The translations under genes were made by a program, and so were the position numbers. A stretch of 64,000 nucleotides of DNA from Neurospora tetraspora (lineage: Eukaryota > Ascomycota > Sordariomycetes > Sordariales > Sordariaceae): NCBI RefSeq assembly GCF_033439725.1, contig NW_026944389.1:2976001-3040000 (forward strand). Direction: 5' to 3'. The notes below the pieces were generated by a model. That model ran no database searches and had not been told where the DNA came from. It saw only the letters and a list, made by a program, of their open reading frames with translations. This document shows positions 1 through 9,356 of this stretch, one piece after another. The stretch's first letter is position 1. Every line of letters starts with the position of its first letter.

Positions 1-943
1 TCCTTGAGCGCCTTCATCTGAGCAGCGTTGAACTGGTAGATCTTTTGATATTTAGGTTTGGCGCCTTCTTTCAAGGGTATCTCGTGGTCCCAAGGACCGT
101 GTGCTGGCAAGGTACATTCAGACGATTCCCTGAAGATTTTGTATCCTCGATACTGCAAGGGAACGCCTCTGAGCTTATCCTTGTCCCTGCTGTCTTTGGG
201 CGGTGGTTTCGGAGGTGGTGATTCCGCCTCAAAGTTGCTAATGAACATGACCATTCTCGATGGTTCTGATGGTGGCGGGGTCTCGTGTGACGAAGGGTGC
301 CAATCCTTTCTATCAGTGACTGAGACTTCAACGTCTGGAGCTTCAGGGAGCGACTTCTTTCGGTCCCTGATGCGGCCGCTGCTCCAGTCGATATCTGGGT
401 TGAACTTTCTCAACCAAGGTCTGCCCAGAATGGCGTCGTGTTTGCCAATGGGGGTGATGTCGAAGACAATCTCTTGTACGTCTCCATTGATCGTGACCTT
501 CAATGGTGTTGTTTCTCGCAACACTTGGCCCTGCTCGTAGCTTGGGCTCTTTCCTTCAAATGTGTACACTCTGATAGGGTCGTTTCTTATAGACCCATGG
601 AATCTTCCAGTCGTTCACGACCTGGGGTGTAATAAGGTTGATTGACGATCCTGAGTCAATCATGGCCATTGCCTTTCCTTGGAATGGCTTGGTCCAAGTC
701 CATCTGGACCTGATAAATCGAGTCCTCATCTCGATTTATCTCGAGGACTTGTGGCGGATCAGCTACTCGTGGTCCTCTCGCGAGGAGCTGGCGCCATTTC
801 CCTGTCTTCTGCGGCCACCGCGAGCACGGCGTTTCCTCTAGGACTTCGATTTCGGCGAAGATCCACTGGCCGTCTCGCTGGTGCTAGAAGCTGCTGCTGC
901 TGCTGTTTCCTCCTTACGCTGAGTGCGCTGGAATGCCCTTTCT

Positions 944-3358
944 TCACGTATGGCTTGTCTTGAGTGCCATTGCTGTGCTTTGTCGGCCATGTGGACTGCG
1001 CAATTGATTCTGCAACAATCCTGGTATCTGGTGTAGGGGAGATTCCATGCATTCACGCGTATACCCATCCTTCAAGACGAGTCTCATAAGTCGGCTACCT
1101 CCATCGCGTTTGCGGGGTGTACAAGTGTCCCACATGCTAATAGAGTCTTTATGATAGGCGGCTCGTACTGGTACTGGGACATCGTTTTCCCAAATACGTT
1201 GGGGAAAGTGGTCGTGTTCCATCTTATACGACAAGTGCCATGGGCAAGCGTCATACAAACACTGGATCCAAGCAATCTTCCCATGAGATGGGTGGCCTGG
1301 GTGAACCTGGGGGTGATCTCCTGCTTGGGGTAACCAAGGGCGATCACACACAGTGTAGACATTGGCCTCGAACGCGGTCACTCCAATGGACTGGAATGAT
1401 TGTCGTGGAGGGTATGGCTCGATGAAGGAGTCATCGTCGATGGGACGCGCATAGAATTCTGTCTGGATCTGGCGGTTGTACTTCTCGTCCAAATTAAACT
1501 TGTGGGTCCATTTGCTGTCTCGAGTGATCTTCTTCTTAAGTCCCTGCAAAGCGGCTTGTATGAAGGCGATGAGTTCTTCAGGTCGTTTCTGGGACTCGTT
1601 GAAGGCGCCTTCATAGGCTTGTCTGTCTTCTCGATGAACGTGACGGCGTTGTCGGTTGTAGGCCACCTGCTGGATCTCTAGTTCCTTGATTCTGGATCGT
1701 TCGATGTCCGCCAAGTGGTTGATACGGTCGAGTTCTGCCTGGAGTTCCTCCATACGATCCATGTGATCCGTGGTGTCAGTGTCTGATCCAGATCTCATGG
1801 CGTCAGACAGATCGGTGTGAATTGTTGGTTCCACGCGTTCGATTGTGGCGAGTGGCCATTCCTCGCGTTCTTCAGAGATAATTGCGAGTGGCGTGCGCGG
1901 TCCAGGTGGCACGGAGTGGCTGCGAGGAGGGTGGTTTTCTTTGTCGAGATCACCGTTCCGGATGTACTCCTCGTGGTCACTCTCGCTGTCATACTGGTTA
2001 CGCTCGAACTGTTCGTACTGGTCATACTGCTCGATCGACATATAGTCGTCGGTGGGTTCGTTTTCGTAGTCGACTATGCAAATAGTGCGGGGTGGCTCGT
2101 CGTCAACGAGGGCAGCGAGGGCATTGGCGAAGTCGTGGTCAATCTCGACATTGTCGACTTCCCTTCCCTTACTTTTACCTCTATCCTTGCTGACCGAGTT
2201 GGTGGAGTGAGTGGGAACTGGCTTCCAGCTTCCCTGGCGATTGTTGTTGTTATTGCCGCCACTGCGACAGTCGCGGGCGAAGTGTCCTGGCTTATCGCAC
2301 TTGAAGCATTTCTTATCCTTGCTGGGGCCGCCGCCGTTCTTGCGGTTCTCAACGGTATCCACGTCCATAGGGCCCGAGTGAGTGCCGTACGCGGTGCTGC
2401 GCGTCTTGTTGCTGTAGCTGTTGCCTCCGCGCTGATACTTGTAGCCAGTGTTGGCGGGGGCGCGAGGACGGCTGTCACCAGCGCCTTTCTCTTTCTTGCG
2501 TTCGAAAAGGCGGTTATCGATGACGATGGCCTCGTTCATGTATTCGTCGAGGCTCTTTGACTTGCGGTCAATCTTGATGAGCTCGTCCTTGACGTCGCTC
2601 TTCAGACTACGGTAGAACTGATACTTGAGACCTTCGTCATTCCAATCGACGCGGAAGGCAAGCTGTCTGAACTCAGCCGCGTAAGAGGCGGCTGACTTGG
2701 TTTGACGAAGCTCGTTTAGCTTGGTCTCAGCCTGGCGGACCTTGTCGGCGAGACCAAAGACCTGGTTGATGGAGCTTTCGAAGTATTCGAAGTCGTTGAA
2801 GATCTTCTGGATCTCAATGTGCATCTCAGTCCAAATGTTGTGGCCGAGGTAGTCCGCTTGGGTGGGCTGGAACCATTCGAGAGCCTTGCCAGTGAGAAAT
2901 GACGAGGCGTACAGGACTTGCTGGATAGGGTCCACGACTTTGGTAAAAGCGAGGTTGGCGCGGACCTGGGTGAGAAATCCCTGAAGGTCCTCCTTCCTGG
3001 TGCCATCGAATTTGGGGGGAGGGTTGAGCTTGATGGTGCTTCTCATAGCGGGGGAGACTGCGGTTGGATGAACAGAAGCAGCCTCGAGGTCGCTGATCTT
3101 AGTGCGAAGCAGGTTGATGATGTCGCGAAGCTCAGTATCGTTGGTCTCGTTGGTGATGGCGGGGACAAGGGTAGTCCTGCGGGTTTGAGCATTCTCTCTG
3201 GCGAGAAGCTCGGCTGCCTTGACTTCTCTGCCGTCGTCGTCCACAATACCGGTCATGGTATCAGTGCTAGGGCTAGGGTTTCTGGCCGCGGTGCCCGGGA
3301 GACCAGCTCCAGTGTCGGGTCCTCCAGCAGCAGGGTTACCAGTAGGTTTTCCGGACAT
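944..3358 (-). CDS. gag of the Ty3/Gypsy element
   Basis: An open frame of about 800 codons. An ATG at 3358 begins MSGKPTGNPAAGG; the frame extends upstream only through non-ATG codons. It contains a retrotransposon gag core (FDGTRKEDLQGFL to WFQPTQADYL) and a single CCHC zinc knuckle, CFKCDKPGHFARDC, near 2265-2312. It is Lys/Arg-rich before the knuckle and acidic after it. This is an element gene, not a host gene. Confidence 0.85.
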   Translation of the reverse strand: MSGKPTGNPAAGGPDTGAGLPGTAARNPSPSTDTMTGIVDDDGREVKAAELLARENAQTRRTTLVPAITNETNDTELRDIINLLRTKISDLEAASVHPTAVSPAMRSTIKLNPPPKFDGTRKEDLQGFLTQVRANLAFTKVVDPIQQVLYASSFLTGKALEWFQPTQADYLGHNIWTEMHIEIQKIFNDFEYFESSINQVFGLADKVRQAETKLNELRQTKSAASYAAEFRQLAFRVDWNDEGLKYQFYRSLKSDVKDELIKIDRKSKSLDEYMNEAIVIDNRLFERKKEKGAGDSRPRAPANTGYKYQRGGNSYSNKTRSTAYGTHSGPMDVDTVENRKNGGGPSKDKKCFKCDKPGHFARDCRSGGNNNNNRQGSWKPVPTHSTNSVSKDRGKSKGREVDNVEIDHDFANALAALVDDEPPRTICIVDYENEPTDDYMSIEQYDQYEQFERNQYDSESDHEEYIRNGDLDKENHPPRSHSVPPGPRTPLAIISEEREEWPLATIERVEPTIHTDLSDAMRSGSDTDTTDHMDRMEELQAELDRINHLADIERSRIKELEIQQVAYNRQRRHVHREDRQAYEGAFNESQKRPEELIAFIQAALQGLKKKITRDSKWTHKFNLDEKYNRQIQTEFYARPIDDDSFIEPYPPRQSFQSIGVTAFEANVYTVCDRPWLPQAGDHPQVHPGHPSHGKIAWIQCLYDACPWHLSYKMEHDHFPQRIWENDVPVPVRAAYHKDSISMWDTCTPRKRDGGSRLMRLVLKDGYTRECMESPLHQIPGLLQNQLRSPHGRQSTAMALKTSHT

Positions 3359-3476
3359 GGTGACGGTGAAGAGGTAAGGTAATGAGGTTTTGAGGAAACT
3401 TGATTGTTTGAGGAGACGTTTTGGGTGCAGCAGCAAATCCCAGAATACTAGTGTGCAAACTGATGAGCAAGCAACG

Positions 3477-3785
3477 TGTGACGAACCGTTACAAGCACAG
3501 GAGTATATCGCTGGGAGTAGGAATAACGGTAGTAGTAGCCAAAAGGTACTGATCGATTGTGAAAGCTATTGCTTGCTGAAGAGCCCAGTATAAGAAGAAG
3601 GCCGGGGGGCCTTCTTTTATACAGGTCTTTCAGATGAGGGCCGCCGCGCCGATATTGAGGTTGCGGCTCTGCGGCGCCCCGGTCGCCGCTTATACGGCGC
3701 CGCAGCAGCGGCGCCGGTACCACGGCGTCCTTCTGATTGGTCTATTTAGCTGCTTACATAAGTGATCCCTTATTGGATCGTAACA
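3477..3785 (-). repeat. 5' LTR of the Ty3/Gypsy element
   Basis: 309-bp LTR. On the plus strand it runs from TGTGACGAACCG to GGATCGTAACA; on the element's strand it begins TGTTACGATCC and ends TTCGTCACA, with the usual TG...CA ends. Its first ~150 bp (plus strand) closely match the solo LTR at 12085-12400, including the CCGTTACAAGCACAGGAG block. The last part differs and is rich in GCGGCGCC-type palindromic sequence. The 5 bp outside it are ATACG; the matching duplication would lie off the window. Confidence 0.88.
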
Positions 3786-4247
3786 ATACGGGGCATACTA
3801 TAACGCCGCTGCACATCTACGAAGAGTACATTTTAGTAAACTGAAACGATACAACGAAGTCAGCACCTCGGTGGAACATACGATTGTACAGTCCATTGCT
3901 TTTGAGTATATAGACGATGCTGATGACAGTGCCATGGCTGGAACGGGGGCTCTATCTATTTTTGCCGAAGATGACCTAGCATAAGGGAATTGTACAAGAT
4001 GGACTTGAATGGTTGCTTGGATCCCGTTTCTTCACTGATGAAGTAAAAGCAGAAGTCATTGCCTTCCACACCAGGCACCCAAACAAACCAGGAGACCCCA
4101 ACGTCCCAACGAACTGACCCTCCACGGAATCCTATCGACAAAAGCTGACGCATGTTCGGCTCGGGGTGAGCTTTGAAGAAGGGGGAGCTGATGTCACACG
4201 GACATCGCCCACAGTCCAGGGTCAGGGTCGCAAGGCTCAGCAGAGCC
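3786..4247. other. gene-free flank with a possible decayed minus-strand frame
   Basis: No recognisable gene. A minus-strand frame at 3956-4261 (about 100 codons, with FRGGSVRWDVGVSWFVW and NDFCFYFISEE) looks more protein-like than chance, but I recognise no family. It overlaps, in another frame, the 42-codon frame at 4248-4376. It may be a piece of a decayed gene. Confidence 0.3.
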
Positions 4248-4376
4248 TCAACGCCTGGCATTAGCCTCGAGATGCCCGGTGGTGAAGTGAATGTTCATAA
4301 TACCGCCGTGACTGACCTGAGGCCCGACCACGAAGCTTTCTCCGCTAATTGCGCCATTATAGATCGTGTTCGCCAT
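4248..4376 (-). CDS. short Gly/Asn-rich ORF, candidate amyloid-signalling motif
   Basis: A 42-codon frame starts at an ATG at 4376 with A at -3. It reads MANTIYNGAISGESFVV, then GPQVSHGGIMNIHF, then a short tail and a stop. The alternation of Gly/Asn turns with short beta-prone stretches resembles the short motifs found at the N-termini of some fungal NLR and HET-associated proteins that assemble into amyloid. It lies on the opposite strand, about 770 bp upstream of the NLR at 5149, in head-to-head arrangement as NLR/effector pairs often are. The resemblance is by eye. The frame may instead be chance or the first exon of the decayed frame at 3956-4261. Confidence 0.3.
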   Translation of the reverse strand: MANTIYNGAISGESFVVGPQVSHGGIMNIHFTTGHLEANARR

Positions 4377-5148
4377 GGTAGTTTGTGATCTAAGAACTGA
4401 ACACAGTAGGCATGAGAGGCAATCGCCGCCGACAGAATGCCTGAAGGGTTGCGAAGCAAATGAGGAAGGGGGACATTTCTTGCGGGATTCTTTTCAGCTG
4501 GAAGTCGGGCTCACAGAAGAAATGGACCAACACCATTCCAGAGCCTTACTCCAGGATTTCCATGCCAACACGTGCATCTCCTCATTTAATGAGGCGTTGG
4601 GTTTCTTATTCCCGTCCAGGTCGTTCCTAGAATGGGGACGGGTTGTAATGCTGCGAACATTTAAGAATCCCTGCTCAAGCAGATTCATCGCGGAGGACAA
4701 ATTAGATAAAGAAACTTGCATTTAGTCATATACATTGGACATAGCACTGTTGATGATGCGCAAGATGCGTTCTTAGATGAAAAAGGAGAGAGCAAAACGT
4801 GCGTTCCAAGGTGTATTAGGCATCAAAACCAGGCCCCATGACTTGCCGTTGTTAAGCGCCTAAGACACAGCCGCAGCCCCACTCCGTTATGAGCTACCGC
4901 ACGTTTCCATCGAAACGATTTATCCCCGCGCTGTACGGCCAATTATATCTTGAGAAGGGCCTTCAGACTAATGCCTCAACATGCTTAGCACACCTAGCAA
5001 ACCACGTAATTGGCCAGTACAGCCTGGGATAAATCCTACTTGAATGAGAATTAGCCATAGATGGAGAACGACTGATTCAAAACGAGGTTCATTCCATTGG
5101 TGAATGTTCTCACGATGTCTCGTGCAAAGAACGCAGTAATAGCAGCCC
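4377..5148. promoter_or_regulatory. upstream region of the NLR gene
   Basis: 772 bp between the short minus-strand ORF and the NLR start. Open frames here (for example 4375-4725 plus and 4494-4721 minus) match no family I recognise. It presumably carries the NLR promoter; I see no clear TATA box or repeat. Confidence 0.4.
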
Positions 5149-8100
5149 ATGGATGCATCATCGAGTCAACGGCCTGATGGCTTCACCCGTCCCAACAGGC
5201 GCAGCGACTTCGAAGTTGCGATAATATGCGCGCTCCGTCTCGAATTCGACGCCGTATGCCTCCTTATCGATAAGCTGTGGGACGAAGACGGCGATCAGTA
5301 CGGCAAAGTCGACCGAGACCCGAATATATACACGACAGGCCGGATGGGGAAGTGCAATGTCGTCCTTGTCCTTCTGCCCAACATGGGAAAAGCAAGCGCC
5401 GCCAGCGCAGCTGCAAGTCTTCGATCGAGCTATCCGCGAGTGTCGCTGGCCCTTTTGGTGGGCATTTGCGGGGCGGTCCCATTCGCAGGACCGGAAAGGG
5501 ACCCCATTGTCCTCGGCAACGTAATCATAAGCAACCTCGTGGTCCAGTATGACCTTGGAAGAGCGCTTCCGGATCGCTTCGATCGCAAAGACAACCCTCA
5601 TGACAGTCTTGGAAGACCAGACAAGATCATTCGCAACATCCTGGTCAAGCTTGATACGGACATCGACTGCGAACATATCGAGAAACGGGCGGGTGACTTC
5701 CTCAAAGCTCTTCAGACGAAGAGCGAAGAAATAGCCAAACGGAAGCGAAGAGGCAGGCATACCAGCTACAAGTACCTAGGAGCAGCCAACGACCTCCTAT
5801 TCGATGCCTGCTACCGACACAAGCATGCTCCTGATTCCGGGTGCAGAACGTGCGAAGACTGTCATGACAACTCGGATCCCACTTGCGATGAGTCTCTTAG
5901 GTTGTCATGCAAAGAGCTGAAATGTGACACAAACCGCTTGATACGGAGGGAACATTTGGATTCAGCCTCAAACGACTACAATGCCGACTCGGATTCTGAG
6001 GGTGTCTTCTTCTTCATTGGTGCGATCGGATCTGGAGACAGTGTTATTCGGTCTGGCAAGCACCGTGATCAGATCGCCAAGCAGGTCGGGGTTATTGCTT
6101 TCGAGATGGAAGGAGCAGGCGTATGGGATGAGGTGCCATGCATCGTGATTAAAGGCGTGTGTGACTATGCCGATAGCCACAAAAACAAAGGATGGCAGAA
6201 TTATGCTGCGGCAACCGCGGCGTCGGTAGCGAAGGCGGTTATGGAGAGGTATGTCGCCTCTGCTAGGGTTTCCGACTCTTCGCAGTCTCCGCCACCGTCC
6301 GCGACCATCCCCTTCTCCCGCGACCCCGACTTCGTCAACCGCGGAGACATTCTCGACCAGATCGACCAGCGATGTTCGGAGCCGGCTGCTCGGGTTGCAC
6401 TCGTAGGCCTGGGCGGTGTCGGCAAGTCGCAGCTAGCCATCGAGTTCGCCCACCGGACCGCCGCGCGGCACCCAGACACGTGGGTGTTCTGGGTCCATGC
6501 CGGCACGCAGGCGCGGGTCGATGAGGGCTTCCGGGCGATTGCCGACGCCGCCGAGCTGCCCGGCCGGAACGACTCCAAGGCCAACATCCCACAGCTTGTC
6601 TACGGCTGGCTGGGCAACGAACGGAACGGCAAGTGGGTTATGGTCCTTGACAGTGCTGACGACCGCGACGTGTTCTTCGACGCTGGCAGTAACCCTGAAC
6701 GACGTCCGCTAGCTGACTATCTTCCGCAGAGCCCAAACGGGTCTCTTCTCGTCACAACACGTGATAAGGATCTAGCTTCTAAGCTAGTAGGGGGGTACAA
6801 GAATACAATCGAGATCGGGCCAATGGCGCAGAGTGATGCTCTGTTGCTCCTGGAGAAGAAGCTGGGATCGCTCTCGGATACTGATATGGCGGTGGATCTC
6901 GTGCGGGCGCTCGACCTTGTGCCGCTTGCCATCAGCCAGGCGGCGGCCTACATTCAGAGAATGTCGCCACGGAGCTCGCCCAAGAAGTACCTAGACGAGT
7001 TCCGAGAGAGCGAGCGGAATCGGAGAAAGCTTCTGCAATATGATGGTGGGGACCTGCGGCGGGACGGAGGGGCGTCTAACGCGATACTTACGACGTGGCA
7101 GATATCCTTTGACCACATCCGGTCCAAGCGGCCCTCTGCGGCGAATCTGCTGTCGCTTATGAGCTTCTTTGACCGACAAGGCATCCCTGGATGGGTGCTA
7201 AACCCTTCCAGAATTGCCCAGGACGGAATGCAGGCAATAGGTCTAGACGACGCCGCAGACGTGGAGTCGGACGATAGCAGCCAGAGCACGGACAGTGACT
7301 CAGACGATGCTAGCTTCGAAGATGATGCGGCGATGCTAAGGGACTACTGTCTCATCACCGCGGACGAGACAGAGGACAAATTTGAGATGCACGGGCTCGT
7401 GCAGCTGTCGACTAGGAGGTGGCTAGAAATGTTTGGGCAGGAGGAGACGTTCAGGCAGCAGTACATCGAGCGGATGGCAGCTTCATTCCCAACGGGCCAG
7501 TTCGAGAACTGGGCCATGTGTCGGACCCTCTTTGCGCACGCCCGAGTGGCCTCGGATTATCGACCTAGCGAAAATACGGTCGAGTCATGGGCGATTCTTT
7601 TACACAACGGAGGATGGTACGCGTGGTCACAAGGGAGATATGAAGATGCACAGCAGATGCTGGGCAAGGCGAGGAAGGTACGCGAGAGGAGGTTGGGAAA
7701 GGACGATGTGGCGACTCTCTCGAGCACCTCATTGCTTGCATTAGTATTTCGAGATAGAGGACTATGGAAGGAGGCCGAGAAGCTGTTTGTGCAGGTGATG
7801 GAGACGAGCAAGGCGAAGCTCGGGGCCGATCATCCCGACACGCTGACGAGCATGGCCAACCTGGCGTCGACGTTTTGGAACCAGGGCCGGTGGGACGAAG
7901 CCGAGAAGCTGTTTGTGCAGGTGATGGAGATGAGCAAGGCGAAGCTCGGGGCCGATCATCCCGACACGCTGAAGAGCATGGGCAACCTTGCTTTCACGTG
8001 GAATAGTCAAGGTCGACATGAAGATGCCCTAGCGTTGATGCAAGACTGTGTTGAGACTCGGCAGCGAGTCCTTGGGCCTGAGCATCCTGATACGCTGTCG

Positions 8101-8217
8101 TCCTTGGCTACTGTGTCGGAATGGTATCACGGGGCAAGGCGAAGGGTAGGGGATAGATTGGATATGCGTAGTTGTACGAGAAGAGAAAGGGAGGGAGGAG
8201 TGTGTACGATCTGGTGA
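5149..8217 (+). CDS. NLR-type receptor: PNP_UDP - NB-ARC - TPR
   Basis: A single-exon 1022-aa protein of the fungal NLR class. Residues ~22-370 form a purine nucleoside phosphorylase/UDP phosphorylase-type domain (ALRLEFDAV near the start, LLVGICGAVPF, FEMEGAGVWDE, VIKGVCDYADSHK). It carries a Cys-rich insert near residues 223-260. Residues ~385-760 are NB-ARC, with P-loop GLGGVGKS at 420-427, a hydrophobic strand plus DD (WVMVLDSADD), TTRD, and LVPLAISQAAAYI. An acidic Ser/Asp loop follows near 705-725. Residues ~820-990 hold TPR units of 42 aa. In known relatives the N-terminal domain is the effector, NB-ARC oligomerises and the repeats sense ligand. The last 30 residues (993-1022) are encoded by the solo LTR at 8125-8342. 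The domain order is normal for the family, so the receptor may still work. Start: first ATG of the frame. Confidence 0.9.
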   Translation: MDASSSQRPDGFTRPNRRSDFEVAIICALRLEFDAVCLLIDKLWDEDGDQYGKVDRDPNIYTTGRMGKCNVVLVLLPNMGKASAASAAASLRSSYPRVSLALLVGICGAVPFAGPERDPIVLGNVIISNLVVQYDLGRALPDRFDRKDNPHDSLGRPDKIIRNILVKLDTDIDCEHIEKRAGDFLKALQTKSEEIAKRKRRGRHTSYKYLGAANDLLFDACYRHKHAPDSGCRTCEDCHDNSDPTCDESLRLSCKELKCDTNRLIRREHLDSASNDYNADSDSEGVFFFIGAIGSGDSVIRSGKHRDQIAKQVGVIAFEMEGAGVWDEVPCIVIKGVCDYADSHKNKGWQNYAAATAASVAKAVMERYVASARVSDSSQSPPPSATIPFSRDPDFVNRGDILDQIDQRCSEPAARVALVGLGGVGKSQLAIEFAHRTAARHPDTWVFWVHAGTQARVDEGFRAIADAAELPGRNDSKANIPQLVYGWLGNERNGKWVMVLDSADDRDVFFDAGSNPERRPLADYLPQSPNGSLLVTTRDKDLASKLVGGYKNTIEIGPMAQSDALLLLEKKLGSLSDTDMAVDLVRALDLVPLAISQAAAYIQRMSPRSSPKKYLDEFRESERNRRKLLQYDGGDLRRDGGASNAILTTWQISFDHIRSKRPSAANLLSLMSFFDRQGIPGWVLNPSRIAQDGMQAIGLDDAADVESDDSSQSTDSDSDDASFEDDAAMLRDYCLITADETEDKFEMHGLVQLSTRRWLEMFGQEETFRQQYIERMAASFPTGQFENWAMCRTLFAHARVASDYRPSENTVESWAILLHNGGWYAWSQGRYEDAQQMLGKARKVRERRLGKDDVATLSSTSLLALVFRDRGLWKEAEKLFVQVMETSKAKLGADHPDTLTSMANLASTFWNQGRWDEAEKLFVQVMEMSKAKLGADHPDTLKSMGNLAFTWNSQGRHEDALALMQDCVETRQRVLGPEHPDTLSSLATVSEWYHGARRRVGDRLDMRSCTRREREGGVCTIW
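7766..8020 (+). repeat. near-identical 126-bp TPR-coding repeats in the NLR
   Basis: Two neighbouring 42-codon TPR units share almost all of their DNA over the GAGAAGCTGTTTGTGCAGGT to GATCATCCCGACACGCTGA interval (starting near 7777 and 7903). A third close copy of the downstream segment lies at 8548-8773. Such nucleotide-level homogeneity is typical of fast-evolving recognition arrays in fungal NLR genes, where units are exchanged by unequal crossing-over or conversion. Confidence 0.8.
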
Positions 8218-8342
8218 TATAGGGTAGGGCTGAGCCATGCTCAGAGCCAGACCCACACTAGACCCACTGGCAGCACAAGGCTCGACCGCCCATGGCGGGA
8301 GTCGTGCATGTGCCAGGCACAGTCACAGGTAATCCTGTGACA
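8125..8342. mobile_element. solo LTR inserted in the NLR 3' end
   Basis: 218-bp solo LTR with ends TATCAC...GTGACA, flanked by a perfect 5-bp target duplication AATGG (8120-8124 and 8343-8347). Its start and internal segments resemble the longer solo LTR at 10933-11391, so both belong to one LTR family; internal parts are absent and I cannot assign Copia or Gypsy. The insertion point is in the last codons of the NLR gene, so the LTR supplies the present C-terminal codons and stop. Confidence 0.88.
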
Positions 8343-8380
8343 AATGGAATAGCTAGGCTCATCTTAATTCTTCTTGCTGT

Positions 8381-8448
8381 TGTCACGATGCACCAGCTCA
8401 CGTAGTTCCGTATCGCGTAGTTGGGTGCAAATGGATAAATAACTAAAG
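8381..8448 (+). repeat. 68-bp dispersed repeat, copy 1
   Basis: The sequence from TGTCACGATGCACCAGCTCA to GGATAAATAACTAAAG recurs almost exactly at 10882-11413, where an LTR splits it. It starts TGTCACGATG, similar to the LTR starts TATCACGGG, so it may be the truncated 5' end of a related LTR. The remaining bases between 8343 and 8547 hold nothing else I recognise. Confidence 0.75.
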
Positions 8449-8547
8449 ATGAAGAGAAAGGAAGCTAGTCTACATGGGACGAAAGAGATGACATCCTTAT
8501 ATGCAGTAACAGATGGGATGGTAGACTTGAACGTGCACGTGATCTGG

Positions 8548-8780
8548 CCGAGAAGCTAGAGGTGCAGGTGATGGAGACTCGCAAGGCGAAGCTCGGGGCC
8601 GATCATCCCGACGCGCTAACGAGCATGGCCAACCTTGCTTTCACGTGGAATAGTCAAGGTCGACATGAAGATGCCCTAGCGTTGATGCAAGACTGTGTTG
8701 AGGCTCGGCAGCGAGTCCTTGGGCCTGAGCATCCTGACACGTTGTCGTGCTTGGCTACTGTGTCGGAATGGAGTAGCTAG
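8548..8780 (+). pseudogene. duplicated TPR tail of the NLR gene
   Basis: This segment is nearly identical to the end of the NLR's TPR region (7770-8124) and ends with its own stop: the frame closes ...LATVSEWSS. It lacks any upstream NB-ARC and is preceded by the dispersed repeat, so it is a severed copy. It shows what the C-terminus of the intact gene family looks like: the stop follows two codons after SEW, at exactly the place where the LTR interrupts the first copy. Confidence 0.8.
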
Positions 8781-8817
8781 GCTCATATGATGATAGATTG
8801 GACAGCCGTGACTTCCA

Positions 8818-9168
8818 GGTTACAAGAAGGCGCTCGGACTGGATCATACGTCGACTCTCATTACAATTCACAACTTGGGCAACCTCTTTGAGCTTCAGGG
8901 CCGGCTAACTGAGGCTGAAATGCTATATCAGCTGGCGCTAGAAGGCTACAAGAAGGCGCTTGGACTGGATCATACGTCAACTCTCGATATAGTTCACAAC
9001 TTGGGCAACCTCTATAAGACTCAGGGTCGGCTAAAGGAGGCTGAAACGATGTATCAGCGAGCGCTGTCTGGTTATTCAGCAGCCTTAGGCTCGTCCCACG
9101 CGAAATCTCTCCTTGTCGCAAAGAATATAGCATCTTTACAACTTGCAAAAGGTAGCCTCTTCCTATAA
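8818..9168 (+). pseudogene. TPR fragment of a second NLR gene
   Basis: An open frame with GYKKALGLDHTSTL units spaced exactly 126 bp (42 codons; unit starts at 8818 and 8944), then LGNLYKTQGRLKEAE and a closing partial unit before a stop at 9166. This TPR consensus is the one common in Sordariomycete NLRs, but it differs from the TPRs of the 5149 gene, so it derives from another family member. It has no start, nucleotide-binding domain or effector domain. It could also be the last exon of a gene lost to rearrangement. Confidence 0.75.
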
Positions 9169-9356
9169 GAACTAATAGTTAAGTTTGCTAACATTTACAA
9201 TTAGGTTCCTCAGCCGCGACTGAGACGTCGTTGTGGAGGAGACGCTCAAATATTTGAAATAACTTACGAGATAAGATACGCAGAACCCCTACGAGAACTA
9301 AGCCATCTGAATCGACGGAAGGCTGAACATGATGTTGGAATTGCGTTGTAGTAAGG
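9169..9356. other. short unannotated spacer
   Basis: Nothing recognisable between the TPR fragment and the solo LTR. Confidence 0.5.

Larger units (their letters stand above)
1..3785 (-). mobile_element. Ty3/Gypsy LTR retrotransposon, cut by left edge
   Basis: Fossil LTR element on the minus strand. In its own direction the parts are: 5' LTR (3477-3785), gag (944-3358), a protease-like stretch (about 200-900) and the start of reverse transcriptase near 1-130. The RT start is recognisable from a PWDHEIPL-type motif that opens the RT of fungal Gypsy elements. The rest of pol and the 3' LTR lie outside the window. Gag looks open; the state of pol cannot be judged here. A solo LTR with a related 5' half lies at 12085-12400. 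Only one LTR is visible, so age cannot be estimated from LTR divergence. Confidence 0.9.

Noticed and set aside
1817-2560. 247-codon plus-strand frame
   Set aside because: Opposite-strand shadow of the gag gene; the minus strand has the real CCHC knuckle.
8875-9168. A complete small gene starting at 8875
   Set aside because: That start is a TTG inside a TPR unit; the frame is open from 8818, so it is a gene fragment.
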